32,966 nt of DNA, from positions 1-32,966 of the forward strand of contig OMXV01000041.1 of the NCBI GenBank assembly GCA_900315075.1, given 5' to 3'. The position numbers were made by a program, and so were the translations under genes. This DNA is from an uncultured Prevotellaceae bacterium. Its GTDB lineage: Bacteria; Bacteroidota; Bacteroidia; Bacteroidales; Bacteroidaceae. Under the pieces are notes generated by a model. The model was not told the DNA's origin, made no database searches, and saw only the letters and a program-made list of their open reading frames with translations. Shown here one piece after another: positions 17,568 to 26,280 of the stretch (positions are counted from its first letter, which is position 1; each line of letters starts with the position of its first letter).

Positions 17568-18086
17568 TCACCATCCGAAGGCCTCTGCGGAATTGAGCCA
17601 TTTGCCTTGTGCCCGTAGCACTTGTTCAATGACATCACGAGCACAGCCATACCCACCCTTTCGTTGGCTGACATAAATACTGACGGCCTTGATTTCAGGT
17701 GCTGCATCAGCAGGACAACAAGGGCATCCACAACGCTGCATAATCTGCAAGTCAGGAATATCGTCACCCATATACATAACCTGTTCATCGGTGAGGTCAT
17801 ATTTTTGGAGCACTTCCTCGTATGTGAGGATTTTCACTGCACACTTCAAATAGACATCTGTCACGCCCAAATAATTGTAACGAGTTTTCACATTGGGTGT
17901 TTTTCCACCAGTGATAATCACAATGCGAAGACCAAGTTTTACAGCCAATTGAATAGCATATCCATCCTGTATGTTGATGGTTCTCATGGGTTCGCCCTCT
18001 GCATCCATGAGGATGGTCTGCGCACTGAGCACACCATCCACATCGAAAAACACTGCTTTTATCTTGGATAAATCGTAGTTAATCAT
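17568..18086 (-). CDS. kdsC: 3-deoxy-D-manno-octulosonate 8-phosphate phosphatase (KdsC-like HAD)
   Basis: This 172-residue cytoplasmic HAD phosphatase without cap domain removes phosphate from KDO-8-phosphate in lipopolysaccharide core synthesis. FFDVDGVL carries nucleophile D15 and acid D17, IITGGK is motif II, K82 follows, and [10 protein letters not shown] with D108/D109 is motif IV. The size and tetramer-forming sequence type fit KdsC. The unusual GCPCCPADA segment is also seen in many Bacteroidetes homologs. The ATG at 18086 places the first catalytic Asp at the normal distance; an upstream open frame of 30 codons lacks similarity. It precedes maf on the same strand, an arrangement common in this phylum. 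Confidence 0.9.
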   Translation of the reverse strand: MINYDLSKIKAVFFDVDGVLSAQTILMDAEGEPMRTINIQDGYAIQLAVKLGLRIVIITGGKTPNVKTRYNYLGVTDVYLKCAVKILTYEEVLQKYDLTDEQVMYMGDDIPDLQIMQRCGCPCCPADAAPEIKAVSIYVSQRKGGYGCARDVIEQVLRAQGKWLNSAEAFGW

Positions 18087-18155
18087 TGTCTTTAGAGTTG
18101 ACAAATAAAATGATTCATGTTTCACATTCTCAACTTTCAGTAGTAGGCATTTCTC

Positions 18156-18240
18156 TAACCTCTTACCACTTACCACTTACCTCTTACCTCTTACCACTTA
18201 CCACTAAAACAAAACAAGCAGGACTTGCGAAAGTTGAATA
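18156..18240. repeat. CTTACCACTTACC word array and ACTTGCGAAAGTT motif
   Basis: About seven copies of a 7-base word (CTTACCA / CTTACCT) fill 18156-18206. GGACTTGCGAAAGTTGAATA follows at 18221-18240, a member of a motif family also found at 26281-26297 (reversed), 26434-26450 and 32779-32791 (reversed). No gene is seen in 18087-18255. Confidence 0.75.
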
Positions 18241-18255
18241 AAAAAAGATAAGTCT

Positions 18256-18783
18256 TCAATCTTCAATTTTCACCCTCTCCCATTTCAGTGATTCCTCGTC
18301 GTGTGGAGGCAACGCTGTCATAGGTTTTCCGAAAGCGATAATACAAAGAACATCCAGTTCGTCAGGAATATCGAGTATTCCTTTAACGACATCAGCAGAC
18401 AATGTGCCGTCGCTCAGTCGTCGTCCTCGAATCTGCACCCAACAAGAGGCAAGACCTAATTCTTCTGCTTGATATTGCATGGAGATGGCAGCAATACTCC
18501 CATCCTCCACCCAACAGTCATTATCTTCATGATTTCCCATGACAACAACTGCCAATGCAGCATCCTTGACAAATGCAGAGCCACTCTCTTTAACATCTGC
18601 CAGTTTTTCCAGTTCTGCCTTATTGTCAACAGCGACAAACTGCCACAACTGTCTCCCTCTTGACGTAGGTGACATTAATGCCGCCCTGAGTATTTTCTGC
18701 ACCTGTTCGGCATCTATCTCTGTTTGCAAAAACCTGCGGTGGCTTCTTCGTCTTGCCACCAATTCTTCAAAAGTCATAATCAT
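18256..18783 (-). CDS. Nitroreductase-family FMN oxidoreductase
   Basis: This 175-residue protein has the nitroreductase fold: RRRSHRRF near the N terminus binds FMN phosphate, PTSRGRQLWQF follows, and GSIAAISMQYQAEELGLASCW is the conserved flavin-side helix. It likely uses NAD(P)H, but the substrate is unknown. Its ATG overlaps the stop of the GH106 gene as ATGA (18780-18783), so translation is probably coupled, which is odd for a cytoplasmic redox protein behind an exported glycosidase. The last four codons and stop (KIED) are formed by an ATTGAAG word array, suggesting that repeat DNA has reshaped the C terminus. Confidence 0.88.
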   Translation of the reverse strand: MIMTFEELVARRRSHRRFLQTEIDAEQVQKILRAALMSPTSRGRQLWQFVAVDNKAELEKLADVKESGSAFVKDAALAVVVMGNHEDNDCWVEDGSIAAISMQYQAEELGLASCWVQIRGRRLSDGTLSADVVKGILDIPDELDVLCIIAFGKPMTALPPHDEESLKWERVKIED

Positions 18784-21332
18784 TCAATGGGAGCAATAGT
18801 TATTTTACTATTGAGTCCGGAAGGCACAGGTGCCCATCCGTCGTAAGTAGTATTCTTATAATTGATATCCACGACATTGATTTCGTTCATCTTACGCCAT
18901 TTCACACCGTCTCTGTCCAACTGTGCGATATGATTGGCAGGGAGGTTGGTGACCTCGATGCGAATATGATTCTTCCCCTTTCGTAGGATGTTACCATAAA
19001 ACACCAAGGTGTAAGGCACCGCCCAGGCACACCCTATCATCACATCATTTATATAAACCCTGGCACTCTCACGAACGTCGCCCAAATTGATTACCCATTT
19101 ATTTTTACTAAATTTCAAATCCTTACGTGAAAGTTTGAAATCACATTCGTAGACACCTGTACCCATCAGTTGAGCAGTTACATCGTCAAGCCCTTCCCAA
19201 GTACACAAGGTGTGAATATCATATTTCTTATTCGTTTGTGGTACACTCTCAATGAATGAAAGTGTCCATCCTTTATTGATTTCTATAGGTTGGACTAAAG
19301 GAGTTGTGGTGTCTGGGGGGCCTACAGGCAAAACCCAAGATTCATTACGGTTCCCCTTTTCATTCAAAGTCTGAAGAATCATCGACTCTCCTGAGCGCAG
19401 TTTTACTTGAATTTTACCATTCTCAATAACAGCAAAATGATGTTTATCCGTCATTGGGTCATACCACATGGCATTGGCAAAATCAACAGCGAGAGGAATC
19501 ATCTCATCAATGTCATTGGGAGTAAGATTGGCGATAAAATAATGGTAGCCCGTGGAATTGCTACGACGGATGATATTCAATTTAGCATCTGTTTTTAAAG
19601 ACTCAGGCTTGGCAGCACGTTTCATTTCCATCTCTGATACGCCCTTGATAATCTTCGCCCCTTTCGCGGCTAAATCATCGAGATGAGTTTTCACATTGTC
19701 AGGCATGACAACATCACCCGGGATAACTACTGCCTTGTATCCGACTCCAGCAGCCGTGCGTAACATCTTGCCGTCGAAAGTCGTTGTAAGTAGGTATTTG
19801 TCGGAAATATAGTCACAGTCGAAGCCTAAGGAGTCAATCGTCAGAATTGAACGTATAAACTCGGGGGCTTTTTTATCCATGGCATGAATATCAAACTGCA
19901 TCAGTTTTTTCTTTGTATCCTGCCTCCACATATCTCTTACAGGCAGATACACTAAGAAGTCATTATCCGGCTGTCCCCATTGCAGATAACTCTGACATCT
20001 CTCAATGTACTTGAGGAAATAACCTGCATCACGCCAAATCGTGTTGGTAGGCGACATATCCACACTGGCGTAGAATTTCCATCCTGGCCATGGGTCATCC
20101 TTCGGTGAATAGCAGATACCATGAAAATAAGCATGGTTGACACCGGCACAGAACATAAGGTCGAGATCGGGCTTCATCTGACTCAACGATGTTCGGAAAT
20201 GCTCAGTGAGCCATGTAAATGTCTCTGAACTTGTGAGATTTTTGCCAGTAATGTGTGCAGCCGAAGGTGCATATTTCAGCATGGTAAGGTCAGAATAATT
20301 CTTACGTGTGTAACCCGGGTCGGTACGCAAGCCCTTGATACCAAACTCCGACAGTCCGAACCCTTCAATCTCGGGGATATCAACAGCAGCATAGACATCG
20401 ATGAGGTTGGCTGGTGAACCATGTGCCTGATTACGCACCATCACACCATGGGAATGACACCATGCCACCCACTGCTCTGTGAAATTCTTCAATAGCAGGT
20501 CACCTAAGGTTTCTCTATAGTCACTCACCACCTGTGGGTCGCCATCAATAAACTGTGGCATACAATCCTCCAGACGATACCCCCTTCTTGCAGCAAATTC
20601 CTCAAACAAAGTGGGAGTCCAGTCGGCATTATAGACTTCGTAACTATCGTTAAAGAAAGTATGCGGATAAGGTGTCTGCGTCTGGGCAAAAGCATTCTCG
20701 AAACGCTGCAAATAATGCGCCACCGCTGTGGAATCGAAATGGTCGATGACATACCCTTCGCCTCCTGGCGCAGCACGTTTCACTTTCTGCCTTGTCCGAC
20801 TCTCATAGAATGCGATAACACGTCGCTTGGATGGGTCGGCTACGGGATATGCACGTTGCAAGCGCAACTTTGCATACTGACGTTCTTTCTCCGGTGCTGG
20901 AAGTGAGATTTTGTCGGCTATTTTTACATCCACTATAGTATCGACAATAACCATCTTACAGGCAGCTTCCTCAATGGGTACAAGGGGGCCGCCAAATGGC
21001 CATCCCGTACCGCAGTTCATATCTATCTGAATGCCATCATGCTGGCCTTCCTCTTCCACGAACTTCAGCATCTCCATCCACTGATTTGACAGGAACGGGA
21101 TATTGTTGGCGTCATTTCCTTGTACACCATATAGCGGTGTGATTTCCAACGCACCAATGCCCTTATCAGCATATTGCTGCATATTCCATCTGAGATTTTC
21201 CTTATCTACTGCCGAGCCGAGCCACCACCATCTTGCACCAGCCTTGGCCTCTGGAGCTGGTTTGGGCCAATTTTGCGCACAGACAAGAGCGGTGGTCATC
21301 AACAGGAGTAGTGTGATTATATTTTTTTTCAT
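18780..21332 (-). CDS. GH106-family alpha-L-rhamnosidase-like protein (short form)
   Basis: This 850-residue exported protein has a signal peptide ending near VCAQ (residue 20). ARWWWLGSAVDKENLRWNM and GIGALEITPLYG near residues 33-70 mark GH106, as do the IQIDMNCGTGWPFGGP and HTFFNDSYEVYNADWTP segments; E232 in the latter is a likely catalytic acid. A GH2-like galactose-binding domain lies at about 690-850 (VYINDVMIGCAW). It lacks the discoidin-like insertion of the long GH106 at 7483. Terminal rhamnose removal from rhamnogalacturonan fits its place after rhaM, CE12 and GH28 genes on the same strand, 97 bases after GH28, with a hairpin repeat in the gap. Confidence 0.86.
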   Translation of the reverse strand: MKKNIITLLLLMTTALVCAQNWPKPAPEAKAGARWWWLGSAVDKENLRWNMQQYADKGIGALEITPLYGVQGNDANNIPFLSNQWMEMLKFVEEEGQHDGIQIDMNCGTGWPFGGPLVPIEEAACKMVIVDTIVDVKIADKISLPAPEKERQYAKLRLQRAYPVADPSKRRVIAFYESRTRQKVKRAAPGGEGYVIDHFDSTAVAHYLQRFENAFAQTQTPYPHTFFNDSYEVYNADWTPTLFEEFAARRGYRLEDCMPQFIDGDPQVVSDYRETLGDLLLKNFTEQWVAWCHSHGVMVRNQAHGSPANLIDVYAAVDIPEIEGFGLSEFGIKGLRTDPGYTRKNYSDLTMLKYAPSAAHITGKNLTSSETFTWLTEHFRTSLSQMKPDLDLMFCAGVNHAYFHGICYSPKDDPWPGWKFYASVDMSPTNTIWRDAGYFLKYIERCQSYLQWGQPDNDFLVYLPVRDMWRQDTKKKLMQFDIHAMDKKAPEFIRSILTIDSLGFDCDYISDKYLLTTTFDGKMLRTAAGVGYKAVVIPGDVVMPDNVKTHLDDLAAKGAKIIKGVSEMEMKRAAKPESLKTDAKLNIIRRSNSTGYHYFIANLTPNDIDEMIPLAVDFANAMWYDPMTDKHHFAVIENGKIQVKLRSGESMILQTLNEKGNRNESWVLPVGPPDTTTPLVQPIEINKGWTLSFIESVPQTNKKYDIHTLCTWEGLDDVTAQLMGTGVYECDFKLSRKDLKFSKNKWVINLGDVRESARVYINDVMIGCAWAVPYTLVFYGNILRKGKNHIRIEVTNLPANHIAQLDRDGVKWRKMNEINVVDINYKNTTYDGWAPVPSGLNSKITIAPIE

Positions 21333-21350
21333 ATTTGAATAATGAAGTTT

Positions 21351-21402
21351 CTGAACTTTCCCACCCTTTTTATCACGAATTTGAGAGGGTGGGAAACTTC
21401 AG
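21351..21402. repeat. Complete dispersed hairpin repeat inside operon
   Basis: CTGAACTTTCCCACCCT (21351-21367) and AGGGTGGGAAACTTCAG (21386-21402) form a 17-bp stem with a single mismatch and an 18-base loop. One arm plus loop recurs at 80-115 with one difference in 36. It sits between GH28 and GH106 and could act as a processing or partial termination site. Confidence 0.8.
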
Positions 21403-21429
21403 TGAAGTTTTGATATTATATCATTATAA

Positions 21430-22776
21430 CTAACGCTTAGTGTCAATTCTCACTCCATTAATCACCACATTCTTCATCGTAGTGCCTGGGATGAGTTGTG
21501 GGTCGAACCCGTTACGCTCGTCTTTGACATTGATATTCTCGAATGTGAAATCCTTGAGAGCAAATTTATCCGATGGATTCACTGCGAAGAAGTCCTTACA
21601 AATCATATTGATATTACGCATAACAATGTTATTGCATTGCGACAACGGCATATCCTCACGTTCCTCTGGCTTGAAAAACTGTGTCCACGGACGAACCAAG
21701 AGGAAGTTCTTGCAGTTGCCAGTGAGATTCTCCACAGTGACATACTCATAATGCTGGGGCGTGTCGGGTCGCATTTTGAGCCAAAGCACATTACTTGCCT
21801 CCTCAACATGGCAATCGCGCAAAATAACATTCCAGTCGTGCAGACTCTCACTGCCCAGCGTCACACACCCGTGAACAAAGCCATAGTGGCAATGCTGGAC
21901 GATGACGTTTGAACTGGGACCGTTGTTAGGGTCTTTGTCCGCCCATGTGCCCTTACCTCCCTTAAGAACTACGGCATCATCGTTGACACTTATATCGCAG
22001 CCATGCACAAGCACATCCTTGCAAACATCGATATCGAGAGCATCGCTGCTCGGAGCCTTCGACTCCTGTGGCTCATGGGGTGCATAAATAGTACAACCGA
22101 TATATTTCACACGTTCACAACGATAGAGATGATTGGTCCAGAAAGGACTGTTGATAAGATGCACATCCTGTACCTGCACATTCTTGCAATTAGAGATATA
22201 CACGAGTCTTGGCCTGAGTGCTTCCAGGTTAGTACACTGTCGGTTGTATTTACGGCGAATCCAGAATTCCTCCCAGAAACGCAGTCCGTTGCCATTGATG
22301 GTGCCAGTACCCGAAATGGTAAAGCCATCAATACCATCTGCATTGATAAGTGCGCAGAAATAATCGATGGTCTGCCCCTCGATACGCGTTTTCTTGATGG
22401 GATAATACTTGATGGCATCAATACCTTTGATCACCCCCCCCTCCATGACATGCAGATGTGTGCCCTGCTTGAAGAAGAGTGCCCCAGTTAGGAAGGTTCC
22501 CTTGGGAATCACCACCACTCCCCCACCGCTGTTGGCAGCGAGGTCGATGACGTGCTGGATGGCTTCGGTCTGGATGATTGTGGAGTCGTTTTTCACACCA
22601 TAGTCGGTAATGATATATTTTGTTCCGAGAGTATTGACATCTATTTTCGTGGTATCATTAAACCATTCCGAAATAGGTGTGCCATCAGGCCACAATTGTG
22701 GTTTTGGTTTCTTCTTTGCCTCTGCCGGTGTCAAGGCAATGGTCATCAACATGATGATAAATAGTGCTTTTTTCAT
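21430..22776 (-). CDS. Glycoside hydrolase family 28 (exo-polygalacturonase-like)
   Basis: This 448-residue exported protein has a signal peptide (cleavage near AEA, residue 20) and a right-handed parallel beta-helix. The GH28 active-site segments are SSDALDID, NDDAVVLKGG with the paired Asp, GCVTLGSES in the place of the usual GHG, and WLKMRPDT corresponding to RIK. ITDYGVKND and GGGVVVIPKGTFLTG are the N-terminal signature. The GSES variant is usual in exo-acting or rhamnogalacturonan-related members, so hydrolysis of GalA residues from RG-I or oligogalacturonides is likely. The ATG at 22776 is chosen over the longer frame (22821) because it starts the signal peptide. It lies 98 bases after the esterase gene. 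Confidence 0.9.
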   Translation of the reverse strand: MKKALFIIMLMTIALTPAEAKKKPKPQLWPDGTPISEWFNDTTKIDVNTLGTKYIITDYGVKNDSTIIQTEAIQHVIDLAANSGGGVVVIPKGTFLTGALFFKQGTHLHVMEGGVIKGIDAIKYYPIKKTRIEGQTIDYFCALINADGIDGFTISGTGTINGNGLRFWEEFWIRRKYNRQCTNLEALRPRLVYISNCKNVQVQDVHLINSPFWTNHLYRCERVKYIGCTIYAPHEPQESKAPSSDALDIDVCKDVLVHGCDISVNDDAVVLKGGKGTWADKDPNNGPSSNVIVQHCHYGFVHGCVTLGSESLHDWNVILRDCHVEEASNVLWLKMRPDTPQHYEYVTVENLTGNCKNFLLVRPWTQFFKPEEREDMPLSQCNNIVMRNINMICKDFFAVNPSDKFALKDFTFENINVKDERNGFDPQLIPGTTMKNVVINGVRIDTKR

Positions 22777-22874
22777 TGTTGTTTTTAGGGGTTGTGATAT
22801 GTGGTATATAGGGTGTAACATAACTGCAACACTGTTGCAGCATAGAGAACAATTTTAAATCTTCAATCTAAGGC

Positions 22875-24050
22875 CTAATTCCCATCCGGTTTAGTGGTAT
22901 CGGTGGCATCAGCGTCATACCATTTGAATGTCTTCCAGTCGTCGGGTGTTGCAGGATTAAATGTCTTCCATTTCTCGCGCAGCCCATCGACAATGGGTAT
23001 CTTTAAGTCAACCATACCCTGAACCACCATTTTGGCTACTTCATAGGCACCATACGGATTAAAATGAGTATTGTCGGCCAGTTCCTTTTCCTGATTGGGA
23101 TAGGTGTTAGCGGGATAGAACACCAAGGCGCGCTTGCTATCCTCTACTCCTAAGGTTTCAAAGAATATCTTTGTCATAGCGTTCAAGTCGATGACAGGCA
23201 CATTTTCCCGCTCAGCCACGACTTTCATCGCTTCGGGGAACTCGCCATGGGTGTTACGGATATGTTTTTGGTCGTCTTCCCAGAATCGGCGTTGTGTAGG
23301 TGTACAGAAGATGATTGTGCCTCCACGTTTCCTTACTTTATCGACAAATATTTTCAGATTGTGGGTGTAATGGTACCATGGACCATCGCCATCGGCATGT
23401 TCTTTTTCATCATTGTGTCCAAACTCACAAATGACATAGTCGCCAGGGCGCATCATCGAGAGGATTTGGTCGAGACGGTTGGAAGCAAGGAATGTGCGTG
23501 CTGTCAGCCCACTCTCCGCATGGTTGCTGATGGCCACCTGTGGTCCGAACCATTTAGGTATCATCTGCCCCCACGACGCCCATGGTTCTGTGGCTTGATC
23601 GACCACCGTAGAATTACCACAAAGGAAAATGGTGGTGGCTGTGGTATCGGGCTGTATGGTAATACGCTTCACGGCAGGAGATGGCCCATTGAACTCAAGG
23701 GTGAGGAACTCATCCCAAGTGAAATAGTCTTTTTCACGCTCCTTGATTTTCACGACACCCTCTTTGCCATCGAGCACATAGTTAACCGAGCGTTTGTTGA
23801 CAACGAATTCATAATCCACGTATTTCCCTTTAAGAGTAAATGCATTTTCCACCATCAGTCGACGATTTTCTGCGCGCACGACGGTTTGTGAAGCTCTGTC
23901 AGGTGCGCCAAGAGTGACAGTCACTCTATAGTTACCATCTGGAACTGCCACTTTAAAATAGCCGGGTTCGTGGATATCCACATCAAACGATCCTGTCTGA
24001 GCCATCAATGGTAGGGTCATCAATGTCAACAAGAAGAAGTATTTTCTCAT
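22875..24050 (-). CDS. Rhamnogalacturonan acetylesterase-like SGNH hydrolase (CE12-type)
   Basis: This 391-residue exported esterase has a signal peptide (cleavage near LMAQ), an N-terminal beta-sandwich (about 20-135) and an SGNH hydrolase domain (140-350). S147 in LCGNSTVVDQ is the nucleophile, in a GNST instead of the common GDST context. N177/G181 lie in SNHAESGL, N213 in GHND, and D326/H329 in DNTHFNPYG complete the site. Such enzymes remove acetyl groups from galacturonate in RG-I, opening the chain to GH28 and GH106. Gene order supports this: rhaM is upstream, GH28 and GH106 downstream. A short AATCTTCAATCTAAGG word lies at its 3' end. Confidence 0.9.
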   Translation of the reverse strand: MRKYFFLLTLMTLPLMAQTGSFDVDIHEPGYFKVAVPDGNYRVTVTLGAPDRASQTVVRAENRRLMVENAFTLKGKYVDYEFVVNKRSVNYVLDGKEGVVKIKEREKDYFTWDEFLTLEFNGPSPAVKRITIQPDTTATTIFLCGNSTVVDQATEPWASWGQMIPKWFGPQVAISNHAESGLTARTFLASNRLDQILSMMRPGDYVICEFGHNDEKEHADGDGPWYHYTHNLKIFVDKVRKRGGTIIFCTPTQRRFWEDDQKHIRNTHGEFPEAMKVVAERENVPVIDLNAMTKIFFETLGVEDSKRALVFYPANTYPNQEKELADNTHFNPYGAYEVAKMVVQGMVDLKIPIVDGLREKWKTFNPATPDDWKTFKWYDADATDTTKPDGN

Positions 24051-24098
24051 AAATCTATGTGTTAATTAAAGGTTAGGGGAAGGGTTTACCATTGCTAA

Positions 24099-24126
24099 CA
24101 ACTTGTCAACTCGTCCACTTGTCAAT
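24099..24126. repeat. ACTTGTCAACTCGTCC word array over rhaM end
   Basis: Three degenerate copies of AACTTGTCAA, the reverse of the word at 3131 and 30932, run into the rhaM stop codon (TGA at 24122-24124). They fill much of the 72-base gap between rhaM and the esterase gene. Confidence 0.6.
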
Positions 24127-24439
24127 CAAGGTGAAACACTTCTTGAATAGGAACAGTAACGGGAGAGTTGTCAGCATTGACTTCCATGATATCGGCCATC
24201 ATATCCCACCAACGTTGTGTGATAGGGTCAACACTCTCGGTATCCTGCGATGAACCTTCACCACTACATTCTTGATACCCGAAAAGGATATTGGTGTCTT
24301 TATCCCAGTAAATGCTATAGTTTCCCACACCTTGGTCTTTAATCATTTTCACCAATTCAGGCCATATCGCTGCATGGCGTTTCTCATATTCCTTCTCGCA
24401 CCCGGGTTTCAGGTACATTTTGAAAGCAAATCTTCTCAT
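24122..24439 (-). CDS. rhaM: L-rhamnose mutarotase
   Basis: This 105-residue cytoplasmic enzyme interconverts the alpha and beta anomers of L-rhamnose, feeding the isomerase RhaA. The key residues stand at the same numbers as in E. coli RhaM: Y18 and H22 in EYEKRHAAIWPEL, with the RWW pair at 77-78. It is the first gene of the rhamnogalacturonan operon and has a strong promoter. Its presence with GH106, GH28 and CE12 is the best evidence that L-rhamnose is the released product. No rhaA, rhaB, rhaD or transporter is in the window. Confidence 0.95.
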   Translation of the reverse strand: MRRFAFKMYLKPGCEKEYEKRHAAIWPELVKMIKDQGVGNYSIYWDKDTNILFGYQECSGEGSSQDTESVDPITQRWWDMMADIMEVNADNSPVTVPIQEVFHLD

Positions 24440-24482
24440 AAATAAAGATGTCGGTTATTAATTTAGTAGATTATTATGAGTG

Positions 24483-24513
24483 CAAAGATAACGAAAGCCA
24501 GCCACAAAACAAA
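24483..24513 (-). promoter_or_regulatory. Promoter of the rhaM-CE12-GH28-GH106 operon
   Basis: On the minus strand, TTTG (24510-24513) and TATCTTTG (24483-24490) are separated by exactly 19 bases, matching the Bacteroidetes consensus. The leader to rhaM is about 37 bases. It is divergent from the carboxylesterase promoter. Confidence 0.82.
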
Positions 24514-24552
24514 ACAAACAATCCATTTTTTTCAATCTTCATTTTTTCTTTG

Positions 24553-24560
24553 TACTTTTG
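24553..24560 (+). promoter_or_regulatory. -7 promoter element of the carboxylesterase gene
   Basis: TACTTTTG matches TAnnTTTG and lies 23 bases before the ATG at 24583. TTTC at 24530-24533, at the 19-base spacing, is a one-mismatch -33 element. Confidence 0.6.
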
Positions 24561-24582
24561 CATCAAAGAAATTAAGAAAATA

Positions 24583-26139
24583 ATGAAAAAAGCATTGATG
24601 TTATTCGCCGCAATGATGATGATAGTATCAGCAACGGCACAGCAGAGCACGAAACAAAACATTGTGGTCAAAACAAAAAGCGGCAAGGTGAGCGGCATTG
24701 AGCAAGAAGGAACTTTGGCATTCTTAGGCATACCCTATGCCAAGGTCGTACGATTTCTGCCCCCTCAACCAGTGGAGAAATGGAAAGGCGTGAAAGCCTG
24801 CGACCACTGGGGTCCACAGGCAATGCAACAAGTGTGGGGAAAAACACTCAGCGAGGATGAGATGTCGGAAAATTCTTGCGTGTTGAACGTATGGACGACG
24901 GATGTCAAAGCCCACAAGCCTGTAATGCTATGGCTTCACGGCGGTGGTTTCGACTCTGGAACATCGGCATGGAACCCCGGCATGCAATTAGCGCAAAAGG
25001 ATGTCGTGGTGGTCAGCCTGAATCACCGGCTGAACATCATGGGGTTTCTCGACCTGTCTGCAGTCTCTCCGAAATACAAATATTCTGGCAACGTGGGGAT
25101 GCTCGATGTGGTACAGGGACTGGAATGGATTCGTGACAACATCTCGAAATTCGGCGGCGACCCTCACAATGTGACCATATTTGGAGAATCTGGCGGTGGT
25201 GGTAAGGTCGGCACATTGATGTGTATGCCAGCAGCCAAAGGCCTCTTCCATAAAGCCATCATTATGAGTGGAACCATCCTCAATGTTAACAACCAGGAGA
25301 TGACCCAATCGTTGGGCAAGGCCGTACTGAAAGAACTGGGTATCAGTGCATCTGACATCGACCGCATCAACGACGTTCCATACGACGAGCTCTATGCGGC
25401 CGGTCAACGGGCGATGGCCGCCAGTATCGGCACCCGCAAACCTGGCACACCCATGATGTGGGGCTTCGGGCCGACACCTGATGGTGAAGTTCTGCTACAG
25501 CAACCATTCCAACCATCGTTTGCCTCTATCAGTAACAATGTTCCGGTGTTGATTGGTACTACATTCAACGAACTACAGCGCCTACGCTACAATCAGACCA
25601 TGACACTGGAGGAAGCACGAGCAGAACTGAAAAAAACCTTCGGCGATGAAACCGATGCATATATAGCTGCTTTTGCCAAAACCTACCCGAAGCACACTAC
25701 TCAGGATTTGTTGAGCATAGATTGGCTTTTCCGGCCCAAAACCATCATCACCGCCGATGCCATGACACAGACACGCCAGGCGCCCACCTATATGTATATG
25801 TTCTCCTGGCGTTCTCCTGTCGATAATGGGTCTGTACACGGACATGAGTTGAAGTTCTGCTTCAATACGCTCCACCTTTCTCCCAATGAATTGCCGTCAC
25901 CCACAGCAGATGACCTCCGTCTGGCCGACACAATGAGCAGCGTGTGGGCGCAGTTTGCAAAGACCGGTAACCCTCAAATCGACTCTCTACCCACATGGCA
26001 TCCGTACTCTGCTGAGAATGGTGAAATCCTCATCTTCAACCACGAATGCTTCATCCAACACAATCCCGACCGCGAATTAGAGCAAATCATCAACCGCCAT
26101 TGCTTCAAACAACTAGATGAGTTCAAGAAAAACCACTAA
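24583..26139 (+). CDS. Exported type B carboxylesterase
   Basis: This 518-residue alpha/beta hydrolase has a signal peptide (cleavage near ATAQ, residue 20). HGGGFDSGT (119-127) forms the oxyanion hole, and GESGGGG carries the nucleophile S203. The Glu in TTFNELQ and the His in SVHGHELKF complete the triad. Type B carboxylesterases cleave varied esters; in this setting acetyl, methyl or feruloyl groups on pectin are likely, but the sequence does not decide. The frame extends 45 codons further upstream, but the promoter lies there, so the ATG at 24583 is the start. It is divergent from rhaM with promoters back to back, suggesting shared control. Confidence 0.88.
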   Translation: MKKALMLFAAMMMIVSATAQQSTKQNIVVKTKSGKVSGIEQEGTLAFLGIPYAKVVRFLPPQPVEKWKGVKACDHWGPQAMQQVWGKTLSEDEMSENSCVLNVWTTDVKAHKPVMLWLHGGGFDSGTSAWNPGMQLAQKDVVVVSLNHRLNIMGFLDLSAVSPKYKYSGNVGMLDVVQGLEWIRDNISKFGGDPHNVTIFGESGGGGKVGTLMCMPAAKGLFHKAIIMSGTILNVNNQEMTQSLGKAVLKELGISASDIDRINDVPYDELYAAGQRAMAASIGTRKPGTPMMWGFGPTPDGEVLLQQPFQPSFASISNNVPVLIGTTFNELQRLRYNQTMTLEEARAELKKTFGDETDAYIAAFAKTYPKHTTQDLLSIDWLFRPKTIITADAMTQTRQAPTYMYMFSWRSPVDNGSVHGHELKFCFNTLHLSPNELPSPTADDLRLADTMSSVWAQFAKTGNPQIDSLPTWHPYSAENGEILIFNHECFIQHNPDRELEQIINRHCFKQLDEFKKNH

Positions 26140-26151
26140 TAATCTTTAAAT

Positions 26152-26260
26152 GACGACCACGAACTTTAAAAAAACGACCACGAATGGCTCGAATGACCAC
26201 GAATTTTTTTGATCAAATAATTCTAAGAGACGACCAAGAAATGCACGAATGACCACGAAA
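26152..26260 (+). repeat. Left arm of GACCACGAA word array
   Basis: GACCACGAA occurs exactly at 26155, 26176, 26195 and 26251, with a GACCAAGAA variant at 26232. The reverse complement of the same word forms the right arm at 26915-27117. Bases 26174-26194 match the reverse complement of 26987-27007 at 19 of 21 positions. Confidence 0.85.
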
Positions 26261-26280
26261 ATATTCTATAATGAATAACT

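Noticed and set aside
23247-23891. + strand open frame of 214 codons
   Set aside because: Antisense shadow of the CE12-like esterase gene, which has its complete SGNH active site.
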